Shown here: positions 12,981 through 22,215 of the stretch, piece after piece
Layout: each line of letters opens with the position of its first letter
Numbering within the stretch: the stretch's first letter is position 1
Origin: Rhyzopertha dominica
Lineage: Eukaryota > Arthropoda > Insecta > Coleoptera > Bostrichidae
Assembly: GCA_025024175.1 (NCBI GenBank)
Contig: QCXZ01000003.1
Location: forward strand, 14,295,621-14,359,620
Direction of reading: 5' to 3'
Length of the DNA: 64,000 nucleotides
Program-made: the position numbers and the translations under genes
The notes under the pieces: generated by a model
Seen by the model: only the letters and a program-made list of their open reading frames with translations
The model's database searches: none
What the model was told of the DNA's origin: nothing

Positions 12981-13739
12981 TATATACTCAGGTCCCATAT
13001 CGCGCTTCCACAGTGCAAAAAAAGTCAGTTCCCCGGAAAAAGTGATTTAAGTTATGTTTATTTCTTACCATTGGTTAACTAAGCATTATTAATCTGGCAA
13101 CTAATAGAGAAAGCTATAATGTAGAGCGAATTTATTATAGTTTTAGATATTGCACTCAGTTTCAAGAATTTTCCGAAAAAATAAGCAGTTACAGCCTATG
13201 GAAGTCAATGGCCTTCCATTTGCGTCACTGTTATTCTCCGACATTATTATACATTACATTATTATATAATTATTAATATTGTTCAGGCTAGATTTTTTGA
13301 TTTGAATGCCAAGATGGACATGTACTGGCATCTATCGAGAGAACCAATAAAAGACTAAAGGCGATAAGATCGAATAGGAAAAAAAGGACAAGTTAGTCAA
13401 AAAAAGATCACCAGCGTGTGTGTGCGATGTTAATTTATTGCCAATATTCGCGATCGCCCAGATTCTAACTGAGTAAATCTATCAAAAGGGGGTTCCTCAT
13501 TTCCATGTCCTTATTCTTCCCAACCCCCCTAAAGAGACGAGAAAGTCAGGAAAACTGGGGTAAGTGCGCTTTATTTTTTTTTTACTTATAATCACGATCT
13601 GGTGCATAATTAAATATCAAAAATAACTTATTAAAATTAATGTTTGCTTTGGGAAGAAAAAATAAGTATTTGGAAAATCTGTATTAATAATAATAATTGC
13701 AGTCTACAGTTCATAGCTGCTAAAAAATGGTTCATAAAA
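12981..13739. other. No gene recognised
   Basis: AT-rich sequence between the MITE and the nested retrotransposon cluster. No open frame or repeat could be assigned. Confidence 0.5.
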
Positions 13740-13974
13740 TGTATGAATGATATTGCCCTCTAGATTGAACTTAGTATAACACCTGTGCATACTACAATTA
13801 AGTAGGTTATAGATACCATATGAAGAATGATTATTTGTGACACATTCGACATAACTAACTAACTAATTCAAAATTTTCACGACGTTATTGCTGTTCTGGA
13901 AGTGCGCTATAATCTGTTTAACTTGTGGATAAGATACTTTAAACAGTTTAGCAGTCCATAACTATAATAGGTAG
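13740..13974 (-). pseudogene. Jockey-like RT, third piece of a split element
   Basis: Read on the minus strand this continues the reverse transcriptase interrupted by the Penelope-like insertion. After the shared CTACCTATTATA duplication come wording like KLF.VSYPQVKQII and then NNVV..LN.LVSYV, fitting the RT block after the NYRPI motif. Stops and frame changes are present. It is recognised mainly because it lines up with the two other pieces at 15419-15520 and 18353-18960. Confidence 0.6.
13963..13974. repeat. 12-bp target-site duplication of PLE-2 (left copy)
   Basis: TATAATAGGTAG occurs here and again at 15419-15430, immediately outside both ends of the Penelope-like copy. Both copies encode the same LPII residues of the interrupted Jockey-like RT, which supports a genuine duplication. 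Confidence 0.85.
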
Positions 13975-15418
13975 TAATATAATAATTATAACACTTGGTA
14001 ATGTTTCAGATTTTATTGAGTTTAACCTCTTACATGTTTCGGCTTATTAGGCCTTTCTCAAAGAGTTTACAAAACGAAACTGTTGCTTAAAGTTAGATGC
14101 AGATCCCACGAGCCTCTATACCTACGAGCGGGTGACATTTATGGCAGCGTTGATAAACAAACTAGGGAATTCCACTTGATCGTTACAGATATTTTTGTGG
14201 GGGTTGTTAAGTGTTCTGTTTATGTGTAGCTGTTCCAGTAATCCTAACCTGATGCCGTTTTGAACGTTATGTAATATTTTAAATCTTTTTTCGTCAAATG
14301 TATGATTGAGAGTTACACAATGTTTTGAAAAGCCAGTTAAGGTCCTATTATTTAATATGGATTTCTTATGTTCTTTAATTCTTTCCTTAAAACTACGACC
14401 TGTGCAATCTATATAACTAATATTACATTCTTCACAATTAATTTCGTATACACCACTTTTGTTACCGTTGTCCGTCTTATCTTTATTGTTTACTAACAAT
14501 GCTCCTAAGTTGCTTCTATTCACGGAAATAAACTTTCTATTGTCATTGGAGAGGTATCTTGACATTTTTTCACTAACATTGCCTATGTAATTTATTGACT
14601 GCCATATTTTAACTTCATTTGAGCTTTGCGAATGGTAAAATTGTGACATTATTAGTTTTGATTGCTTAATACTGATCATCTTTTCAATCAATTTTGGTTC
14701 GTACCCATTTCTTATTGCCAGTTGTTTAATAATGTTTGATTCCTTTTCAAAATCTGCTGTACTTAGTGGAACCTGTAGTAGTCTGTGAATTAAACTATGA
14801 AAAGGTGACAATTTTATACTTACTGATTGTTTAGATTCAGCATGAATTAATGTATCGGTAGTGGTTGGTTTTCTATAAATGCTAAAATTTAGTTTTCCTG
14901 AATTCTTTGTTATGGTAAGGTCTAAAAAGTTTATGCTGTTGTTGTTTTCTTTTTCTATAGTAAATTGTATTTTTTCATGAATACTGTTTATGTAATTCAA
15001 AAATTGATCCAAGTTTCTATCTGTACCTGTCCAAATACAAAATATGTCGTCCACATAACGTGCCCAAAACTGAATGCAATTGACTAGATTACTATTTGAT
15101 TTGAATATGATTTTTTCGAAATTATTCATGTATATCTCAGCTAGCAGTGGTGACAATGGAGACCCCATTGGTAAGCCATCTTCTTGCGTGTAATATTGAT
15201 TATTAAAACAAAAGTAATTTTGATTAATGCATTCATTTAATAATAAGACCAATTCTTCTCTGAGGGATTCATCTAAGTTAACTGAATTAATATGTTCAAT
15301 TACAAGATTTTTGACTTCCTCAACTGGAATGGATGTGAATAGGTTTTTTACATCAAAGGAAAGTAATTTTGTATTAGGTTGGAGGGTAATATATTGTAGT
15401 TTTGAAGTCAATTGAAGT
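13975..15418 (-). mobile_element. 5'-truncated Penelope-like element (PLE-2)
   Basis: A 1444-bp insertion bounded by 12-bp direct duplications. Its 3' end (low coordinates) carries an AT-rich tail and the sequence GCCTAATAAGCCGAAACATG, of a kind found in Penelope-like terminal regions. The 5' end is cut within the open frame, so only the RT palm onward and the GIY-YIG domain remain. 5' truncation is common for elements copied by target-primed reverse transcription. Confidence 0.85.
14122..15411 (-). CDS. Penelope-like RT plus GIY-YIG endonuclease, 5'-truncated but open
   Basis: A 429-codon open frame. Residues 1-220 are reverse transcriptase: SFDVKNLFTSIPVEE (about residue 18), EDGLPMGSPLSPLLAEIYMN (about 78) and the catalytic YVDDIFCIW (about 114), with both aspartates present. 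Residues about 315-400 are a GIY-YIG endonuclease: GVYEINCEECNISYIDCTGRSF, in which the usual YIG reads YID, then RIKEHKKS and a GFSKHCVTLNHTFD block. A full-length family protein would carry several hundred more N-terminal residues, lost here. The methionine at 15411 is simply the first in the truncated frame, not a natural start. The lack of stops suggests a fairly recent insertion; it is unlikely to be autonomous. Confidence 0.9.
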   Translation of the reverse strand: MTSKLQYITLQPNTKLLSFDVKNLFTSIPVEEVKNLVIEHINSVNLDESLREELVLLLNECINQNYFCFNNQYYTQEDGLPMGSPLSPLLAEIYMNNFEKIIFKSNSNLVNCIQFWARYVDDIFCIWTGTDRNLDQFLNYINSIHEKIQFTIEKENNNSINFLDLTITKNSGKLNFSIYRKPTTTDTLIHAESKQSVSIKLSPFHSLIHRLLQVPLSTADFEKESNIIKQLAIRNGYEPKLIEKMISIKQSKLIMSQFYHSQSSNEVKIWQSINYIGNVSEKMSRYLSNDNRKFISVNRSNLGALLVNNKDKTDNGNKSGVYEINCEECNISYIDCTGRSFKERIKEHKKSILNNRTLTGFSKHCVTLNHTFDEKRFKILHNVQNGIRLGLLEQLHINRTLNNPHKNICNDQVEFPSLFINAAINVTRS

Positions 15419-15520
15419 TATAATAGGTAGATAATTTACAATTTCAGCTTTATTGCCTTTTTTAAAGATGAAACATACTTTATAAATCTCTCATTTTAGT
15501 TAAAGAGATGTTAAAAAGTG
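15419..15520 (-). pseudogene. Jockey-like RT, middle piece between two insertions
   Basis: About 100 bp of the host retrotransposon trapped between the Penelope-like insertion and the MULE. Minus-strand reading gives NISLTKMRDL, a frame change, then KVCFIFKKGNKAEIVNYLPI, matching the conserved FKKGNK...NYRPI motif of Jockey-type RTs. It begins at the MULE target duplication (15512-15520) and ends at the PLE duplication (15419-15430). Confidence 0.8.
15512..15520. repeat. 9-bp target-site duplication of the MULE (left copy)
   Basis: TAAAAAGTG directly precedes the left terminal inverted repeat and is repeated at 18353-18361 after the right end. Nine bases is the usual duplication length for Mutator-like elements. 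Confidence 0.9.
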
Positions 15521-18352
15521 GGCGCACCGCAGCTCCGGTCCAGATAATCCAAGCTTATAATCCAGCACCGAAACTCCGGTCCGGCATGAATTTATACCTG
15601 TTTGCTTCTTAAGAACAAACCGTAACTCCGGTCCGGTTTATATCTGCTTCTAGTCTAAGGATGGGTTCAGTTCGCAGAACTGTTAAATTGTCTTTATAAT
15701 TTATGCTTCACCTGTAATACCACAAAATGATACCTATACTTTCAAAACGTCTAAGGAAACTACAGTTAGACGGTTAGAGTTCCTTATAGACTTGAAAACG
15801 TTCTACAAAATTTACTACAGGACTTTCGTCCTATAATAATAAGACCTCTTATTTTATAATTTTCTAATTTTGGAAATGGAGGTTATTACTAGATCTGCTA
15901 TGTATAAATTTGAGCCATTGCATGATTTTTATATACCTAACTCTTTTATTGTTTGAAGTGAATTTTGTGTTCAGTGTATCTGTCTGGTACAGCCCTTGAA
16001 AGAAGAAGAACTAATAATGTAGGACAAAAGTCCTACTTATTAACGAGGTCATATAACATAATGCACAATATGAAATTTCCAAAAAGTACAGTACAGATGT
16101 TTAAATTTAAACTAGTAAAGTGGAAAAATACGCCAGATAATTTAGAAAATTAGCAATTAGAATTATCCAGATTTGTGCAATTTGTTTGTGTGCATTTGCT
16201 CAAATCAAAGCATGATGAAATATAATTACTAGATTGAATGCTTAAAAAGTGCATTGTTTAATATTATTGATGATATTGTAAGTGATAACGAACAGAATGA
16301 TACTCGTAAAAAATCTTACAAACATTTATTTTCACTGAACATAACAAAAAACTTATACACAAAAATACATATCTACCTATATATACATATTTAAAAAACA
16401 ATTTCAGAATATTTATGGGAAACACATTTAACAAAATCGTATTTGCTAATATTATTATTTTGTAACTGAGAAATTTTGTTTTTAATAAAATCATGCGTTC
16501 TGAGAATATTTCGTTTTGTTGTTTTATTTGATTCTATTAAACTGCTACTGTTTATTTTAACATATGTATCTATCTGCATATTTTTTAATGCTTCTAAAAA
16601 AACGTGTATATTTGGGTGTGGTGTTGTACAATAACTGTTAAATTTCGAGTGAAAATATTCGCATGTGTTTGTTGTTCGCATGATTGAAGCCGTGTTTGCT
16701 GCCCAGATGTGGGGAGGAAAACAGTCGTCTTCTTCAATGTAAGTTTCAACTAAATAATCCACGAATTCCGTCACCCTAACATCGTTAGGTTTATCTGCGA
16801 CAAAATCCTCGACAAAAACTGATCCAACATCGTTTGGATGAAGAAAGGTCCATCCAAAAATGTGACGCAACCATCTCCCTACTTCAGATTCACCACATTT
16901 ATATTCTTTAGAAAGTCCTAATTGCTGAATCTTTCTCCACCTGCAAGCAAAAGAAAAACACGTACGTTAGCTATTAATTGTAAAATTGTGTACAATAATT
17001 ATGCGCCTCTGTTTTTAGCTGTTGAATGTAAATTATATATTATATATTAATATTGTATATATAATTGTTCTAAAAAATCATGTTTGCAATGTTTTAGTAG
17101 GTAATACAGAAAATACTGCTATTTTTTGCAATAGAAATTTAGAACCGACTTGTTTTTTATTTGTACTTGATTGATAAGAGTATGCTATATAGAAAATAAT
17201 TATTTTATAAACATATGTGTACGAGTATGTACTTACCATGACTGTGCTAGGTGGAACCTGCAACCAATAATTTTCGCTTCCGGCAACATCTCTTCTATTC
17301 CTGCGTGTATTCCTCTTTCAAAATCAACGACAATATTTTCAGGCTTCTACGTCAGTCTCAGTTCTTTACACTTATGCATAATAGTTTTAAATAATGTTGC
17401 ATACGTCGTTTTGAATTTGTTTTTTAGTAAGCAGTATACTAGCGGAACATATAGATCATTGCAATATGCATGGATAGTAAAGAGTTGTAAAAAATGCTTG
17501 GTGCAGTAGTCAAAAGTGCCATCGACATAAAAAGTGACTTGTTGGCACAGAAAAACTAAATTTGTTGTGCAGCTAAAGACGACGATGTTATTTGCAGTAT
17601 CATTTACTGTCAAAAAATCTTCGCCTTTGATGGTTTTTAGTTCAACCAAGCTCAAAATATTGTGCACTTCCTCTGTCGTCCGGGGAAGTTTCGGAAAACT
17701 TTAGCTTTGCCCTATTAATGCTGTCACGTATATATTTCATATCCTTAGTTGTAAGGGTATCTACAGTACTTTTTTGCTCATGCATTTCCCGATGAATTAA
17801 TTTTTACGGTCTTTCTGCTAGGCAATCACTCGCTTTTCTCTTTAAACTATTACTAATTTTTTGTCTATTCATGTCTTCGGTACGAACGCATTCGTGTTCG
17901 TGTACACCGCATTTTCTGGAAAACACTGGATGTTCACTGGAACCTAAGGTGTAGATTTTTGCTTTGCATGTTTTCACGATGCAACACCAACACATTTCGC
18001 TAGTGCTTTTTAACAGTTTATATTGGTAGAACTTGTAATGTTCATGTGTAAGGAGAGGTTTGCCCCTTTGACTGAACATAACTTCTAACGCCATTTTATA
18101 CACTTTCTATTATAACACGTAACTAGATGAACACAACTGCACTCCCGTATTATTTTCGCACAACTGAAGTGTAATTAGAATGAAATTACCTGAAGGGTTT
18201 ATTCTGATACATTTCCCAAGAATTTGCAACCCGGGTAGCGGGTGGTCCAGAAGGTAAGAATATTGCTTGGACGGGAGTTTCGCCATAGAATTATCGACCC
18301 TTCTTAGATTTAATAGTTTTATGATGGTACGGACCGGAGTTACGGTGCACCG
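15521..18352 (-). mobile_element. MULE (Mutator-like) DNA transposon, about 2.8 kb
   Basis: Bounded by 21-bp terminal inverted repeats (15521-15541 and 18331-18351; 17-18 matches, sharing the CTCCGGTCC core) and 9-bp target duplications TAAAAAGTG. The left end carries three direct copies of an ACCGNAACTCCGGTCCGG-like motif (15526, 15567, 15618); the right end has an inverted copy at 18331 and a degenerate one at 18269. These subterminal arrays are plausible transposase-binding sites. The internal gene encodes a FLYWCH finger plus MULE transposase. Removing the element and one duplication rejoins the Jockey-like RT in frame across the junction (HAYPLFNISL), which confirms the boundaries. Confidence 0.92.
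16391..18103 (-). pseudogene. MULE transposase with N-terminal FLYWCH finger, two stops
   Basis: From 18103 the frame gives a FLYWCH-type zinc finger (FYQYKLLKSTSEMCWCCIVK, then HEHE). It then runs through an in-frame TAA after LAERP into the MULE catalytic domain: FYVDGTFDYC with the first aspartate (about 17530), VDFERGIHAGIEEMLPEAK with the second (about 17310), GCRFHLAQSW with the conserved C-x2-H, and TNTCEYFHSKFN with the likely catalytic glutamate (about 16670). A second stop (TAG) sits just before KPENIVVDFE. An intron at 16941-17236 has GT-AG ends and rejoins QSW to WRKIQQLGL in frame. The catalytic residues survive, so the copy decayed recently. A domesticated gene is unlikely given the stops and intact element ends. 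Confidence 0.85.
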
Positions 18353-18960
18353 TAAAAAGTGGGTAAGCGTGCACAATCTTTTATAAAGAAAACGGTTCAT
18401 CCGGACCTGTGGTAGGTACATTTGGGTTTAAGCTTTTTAGATATTGCAAGGACATCTTCGGTTATGGCTCCCATTATTATGCTTGTAGTTTTAGTAGTAC
18501 ATTCTACCAAAAAAGAATTAGTAGACCGTACGTGAGCGGAGCCAAAGTAGTTGGCAAACTCATTAGCAATATCCTGAAGATTATCGATAACAGCATCATT
18601 TCCGATCATTAATTGAGGATTAGGGCGTGTCAGATTCCTTCTATTTAAATATATATAGGTCCAGAAACTTTGTGGATTAGAAGCAAAGAATATCTTATAA
18701 GACAAATTTCTTTCAATCGATTATAAATACTCACGATGTGAAAATTGTGCAGATTTTTAAATTTTATTATTAATTTATTAATGAAGTCTTCAAATCTTTA
18801 CGTAAGTAAGTAACGATTTGAAGATCTACTTTAAAGGACACCCATACCTTTTGTATTTGTTGAATGATGCTACTTTACGTCGGATGTCTTGGATGATCTG
18901 TTTGATAAACCAATTAGTTCTTGATGTGGTTGTAACTGCTACAAATTTACTAACAGACAA
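18353..18960 (-). pseudogene. Jockey-like non-LTR element, 5' piece of a split element
   Basis: The minus frame at 18397-18705 reads NPQSFWTYIYLNRRNLTRPN, then DNLQDIANEFANYFGS, the linker between endonuclease and RT of Jockey-type elements. A frame change follows, then TGPDEPFSL...KIVHAYPLF running straight into the MULE insertion point. Upstream (18720-18960) weaker matches to the WF...RRK...FNKYKR block occur. The endonuclease is missing. This piece, 15419-15520 and 13740-13974 are three parts of one element. Confidence 0.75.
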
Positions 18961-20579
18961 CGCTATTAATTAATTGGAAATCGGTAACTAATCGTCTTCT
19001 ATTTTAGCGTTAAAGTCTCCGGCATTGCACAGTTGTCATTACAAAATCTGAAAGCTCAGAGACGAAGTTTGGAGGAGCCTGACGTAGGTAAAACATAACA
19101 ACTTAAACTTTAATGCGTAGATGCAAATATTTTAATAAAAGTCAGAGGAGGTTGTACCTAGTTAACTATGAGCTAAAATAAATATGACAAAGATTAATTA
19201 TTTAAAGTTATTTTATTTCACAAGTCTTTTTTTTTCTCTGGGTTTTTTCTGTACTTACTGACCATAAAATGACGTAGTTGGTAGAGCCATGACTAAATAA
19301 GACACACCGATTTTCACACAATGGCTGGGAAATCGGCAATGCAGGATTCTGTAGTTACATCAGACGTACCAAGCTGCTTCCATAGTTTGTAAAACCACCT
19401 ACTACGCTTATTATTGGTGACGTTCACAAAATAATCTCTAAAGTGTGATGTAAGACGTATACACATCAAAATAAAATCGAAAGGGTATCAAAATGTGCTT
19501 CCAGTATTCCGTATATAAAATAATCAAGTTTTCCACAACTTAACTGTTCACAGTAGTAAGTGAAGTAAGAAATATCAGTTTCACGCACAACCAAAAGAAT
19601 AAAAAATAAATAAACTAGGTATTTGAAAGAAATGGCTTTGAACTTTGACACCGCTAAAATGCAATTTGCGTATATTCTATATAAATAAATGTGCTAAGTT
19701 TTCATAAGCTAATTAAAAAATACACTGTTCTTACACATTTAATATATCATTTTTTCTCAACGAATAATAGTTAAAACAATCGTCTATGCGTTTACATATC
19801 GACAATGTGAATGAATCACTGTGTTCTGTCCACGACTTTTTAGATTGCGACAAATTGTACGTTTTTAATTAAATAATTTTATAATAACAAAACTTTGCTA
19901 ACAAGAAGTTTTGCTAATTGAAATGTGTGGCTAACTTGTTAAGTCGCACAGTATTTTACTGAAGGTTGATCTTATTAAAAATTCGTTTAGGCACTGAAAA
20001 AGTTCTCCAAAAACATTTACATACTTTACCATGTTAATCATGTGTGAAGTCACTTTCAGCCTTTCTTTCATGCTGTCAATGTTAATATCTTCATAAGCAA
20101 GTGCTAAACCACGTTGTAGTAGGTAATCAGCTAGCTGTCACATCCTATATAAAGAAAATTAATGAAGTCTCTTGAGTAAATTATGAATAATGCAGAAAGC
20201 ATGTTCTAATTAATAAGTACCTAATTGATAATCTATGTTAAGTAGGAACTCAACGAACGTAAATTATTGCACCAACAGACGTGAGATGTTCACAGCATCA
20301 AAAATTTTGCTTAAAAGGAAAAGTTACATGAAAATAATATATTCGCTTATGCGTCAATGTTTAAATTAACTGTTGTCCAGATAAAGACTTAACTATACAT
20401 ACACGTAACACATGTTGAGTATAATTATTAGTGTATGTAAACTAAGAATATTCACTTTGGAAATGTTTAAGAAATTGGTAATGTAACATTCTGCGACTGG
20501 TATGGTTTTGTTAATTAGGATTTTCTCTGTCCCATGCAGAGTTTTGATTTTCCAGGCACAAGCGAATGGACACACTGTA
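18961..20579. other. No gene recognised; one short coding-like stretch
   Basis: Mostly AT-rich. On the minus strand 19270-19440 reads as an uninterrupted segment (NNKRSRWFYKLWKQLGTSDV and on) that looks protein-like but belongs to no family I can name. A short inverted repeat (CTTCAAATC with GATTTGAAG) lies at 18788-18822, just before this stretch. Nothing else was found. Confidence 0.4.
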
Positions 20580-21270
20580 GTTCAATACGACACGATTAGG
20601 ACTTCCACCAAGTAGTTCCTTCAGCGATGCGATGCTCTCTAAGTCTTCAGGTTGGATATGTACATTGTCCAGGTGGCTATGTTTCCGGCAAAGCTTCTTC
20701 AGGTGGGCGATGTGCTCCAGGTCCTTACTTCAGCAGATGCTTACGGCATGAGAAGAGGGAGCGGTGAGCTTCGGTTGATTTCGAGAAGAGGAGGGATTTT
20801 CACCAGATCCCTGAACATGCGGGTTAATCTGTGCTTACGTCATGGAAAATGTTTGCACCAGGTGTTTTAGACCCAACAGGTCTGCCAGCACCAGTTATTG
20901 GTATCTTTACACGAGGTCCCTAGCTACAGCATCAACTTGTAGGCTGAGTCTGAATCGTGCTGTAGGTAGTCGGAGGAAGATGTATATTTTCAGTTTGCCA
21001 CCCTGAATTGCGAGATGTCGGTTGTTAGTTCGCTCTAACTTTCATCCTTACTGTATATAACACAAACATCCACTCATTTTTTTTAGACGGGTCGGCCATG
21101 TCGTCCTACGTCGGGTGGAAGGCTTGCACCAGTTAGTTGGTAGCCGAGGAGTGCTAACGATATATGCTTCCTCCAGAGAGGCAGTTTGTTTCAAGTATTT
21201 GGATTGAACATCCAAGTTGTCTAGGTGCTTACGTGGGGAGGAGGTGCAACAGAGACCCTATTAGGTGGTT
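20580..21270 (-). pseudogene. Leucine-rich, repeat-like coding relic (family unknown)
   Basis: GC-richer than its surroundings. Minus-strand reading gives EHIAHLKKLCRKHSHLDNVH and QPEDLESIASLKELLG (about 20720-20600), and a similar unit KHLDNLDVQSKYLKQTASLE near 21220. A third diverged unit, RKHRLTRMFRDLVKIPPLLE, lies at about 20830-20770. The plus-strand string TGCTTACG recurs near 20739, 20830 and 21223, suggesting tandem repeat units. Stops and frame breaks occur between units. I cannot name the protein family; a degenerate repetitive gene or part of a retroelement are both possible. Confidence 0.4.
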
Positions 21271-21689
21271 AGTACTAAACTAAATTTAAGGGCCACACAA
21301 TCTTGCACTATAGGTGTAGTTGTTTTATTGAGTCTTTGAAATAGCATACCACATTTCATATCTAACAACCAACGGATATTTTGGCATGTACAACATTTGA
21401 TTTAGTTACTAAAACTAAAACATTAAAGCCAAAACATGAGTTGATCCGTGGAACTAAGAAGTTAACGTTAATTAAATTAAATAAACGTAGGTAGAGTGAA
21501 TTTATGTAAAATGAGAAAGAAGTAGTTGTTGGTCAAATCTCCTGGGCGGATAAAAACCATCAAGCAAGAAACACAAGAACCTAAGAAAGAAAAGACCAGA
21601 CGGAACTAAAAAATCAAGTGAAATGAATGACTTCGCTCTTAGCCCACCCAGAATCTCTACAACTGCGATAGATAAATGCGTATGACATA
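21271..21689. other. No gene recognised
   Basis: Sequence between the repeat-like coding relic and the next RT fragment; no motif seen. Confidence 0.45.
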
Positions 21690-22215
21690 TGTATATGTTT
21701 TAGTGACCACGTTTAGAACATGATTATTAAACGTTAATTTAGTATCAAATAAAACTCCCAAGTCTTAAATGAGATCATTTCTGTAAAGGATAGCATCACT
21801 CATTTTGTATAAAGATACAAAAATAGTACACCTTCGAATGTTGCGTTCAAAATGGTTGGAACAAGCACCAATCACTAATTACATTTATGTCGTTTTGAAA
21901 ATGTTGAGTTGACAATCCCTTATTGAGTGAATTTCTTTAAAAAATTTTAAGTCATCACCAAGCATAAGTGTTGAAGAGGATATCCCGTCGTTAGTATCAT
22001 TGATAAGTAACAAATTAACAAAGGTCCTAAGTTGGAACCTAGCGCGACTCCGGATATTGCGGTAAATGTACAAAAATAGTTACCGTATCTGACAATCTGT
22101 TGTCTATCAACCATATACTTACCTAATAACATTTGCAGCCCATATCTGATAAAATATTCAGCAGATGTCAATCAAATCCTTCATCTTCTGGCACTCGGAT
22201 GTAACTATAAAACGC
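21690..22215 (-). pseudogene. Jockey-type reverse-transcriptase fragment
   Basis: Two overlapping minus frames (22171-21947 and 22073-21885) together give RQQIVRYGNYFCTFTAISGV, a GSNLGPLLICYLS block equivalent to the GSNLGPLLFLLFIND motif, and TLMLGDDLKFFKEI equivalent to the YADD catalytic block with G for A. The order is that of a Jockey-type RT palm. It is frameshifted and truncated at both sides. Confidence 0.72.

Noticed and set aside
14040..14075. GGCCTAATAAGCCGAAAC in the Penelope-like 3' region as a hammerhead
   Set aside because: A GGC/GCC stem and GAAA are present, but the CUGANGA box is missing upstream of the stem.
16264..16494. Minus-strand 76-codon frame overlapping the end of the MULE gene
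   Set aside because: Different frame from the transposase and without motif; a shadow.
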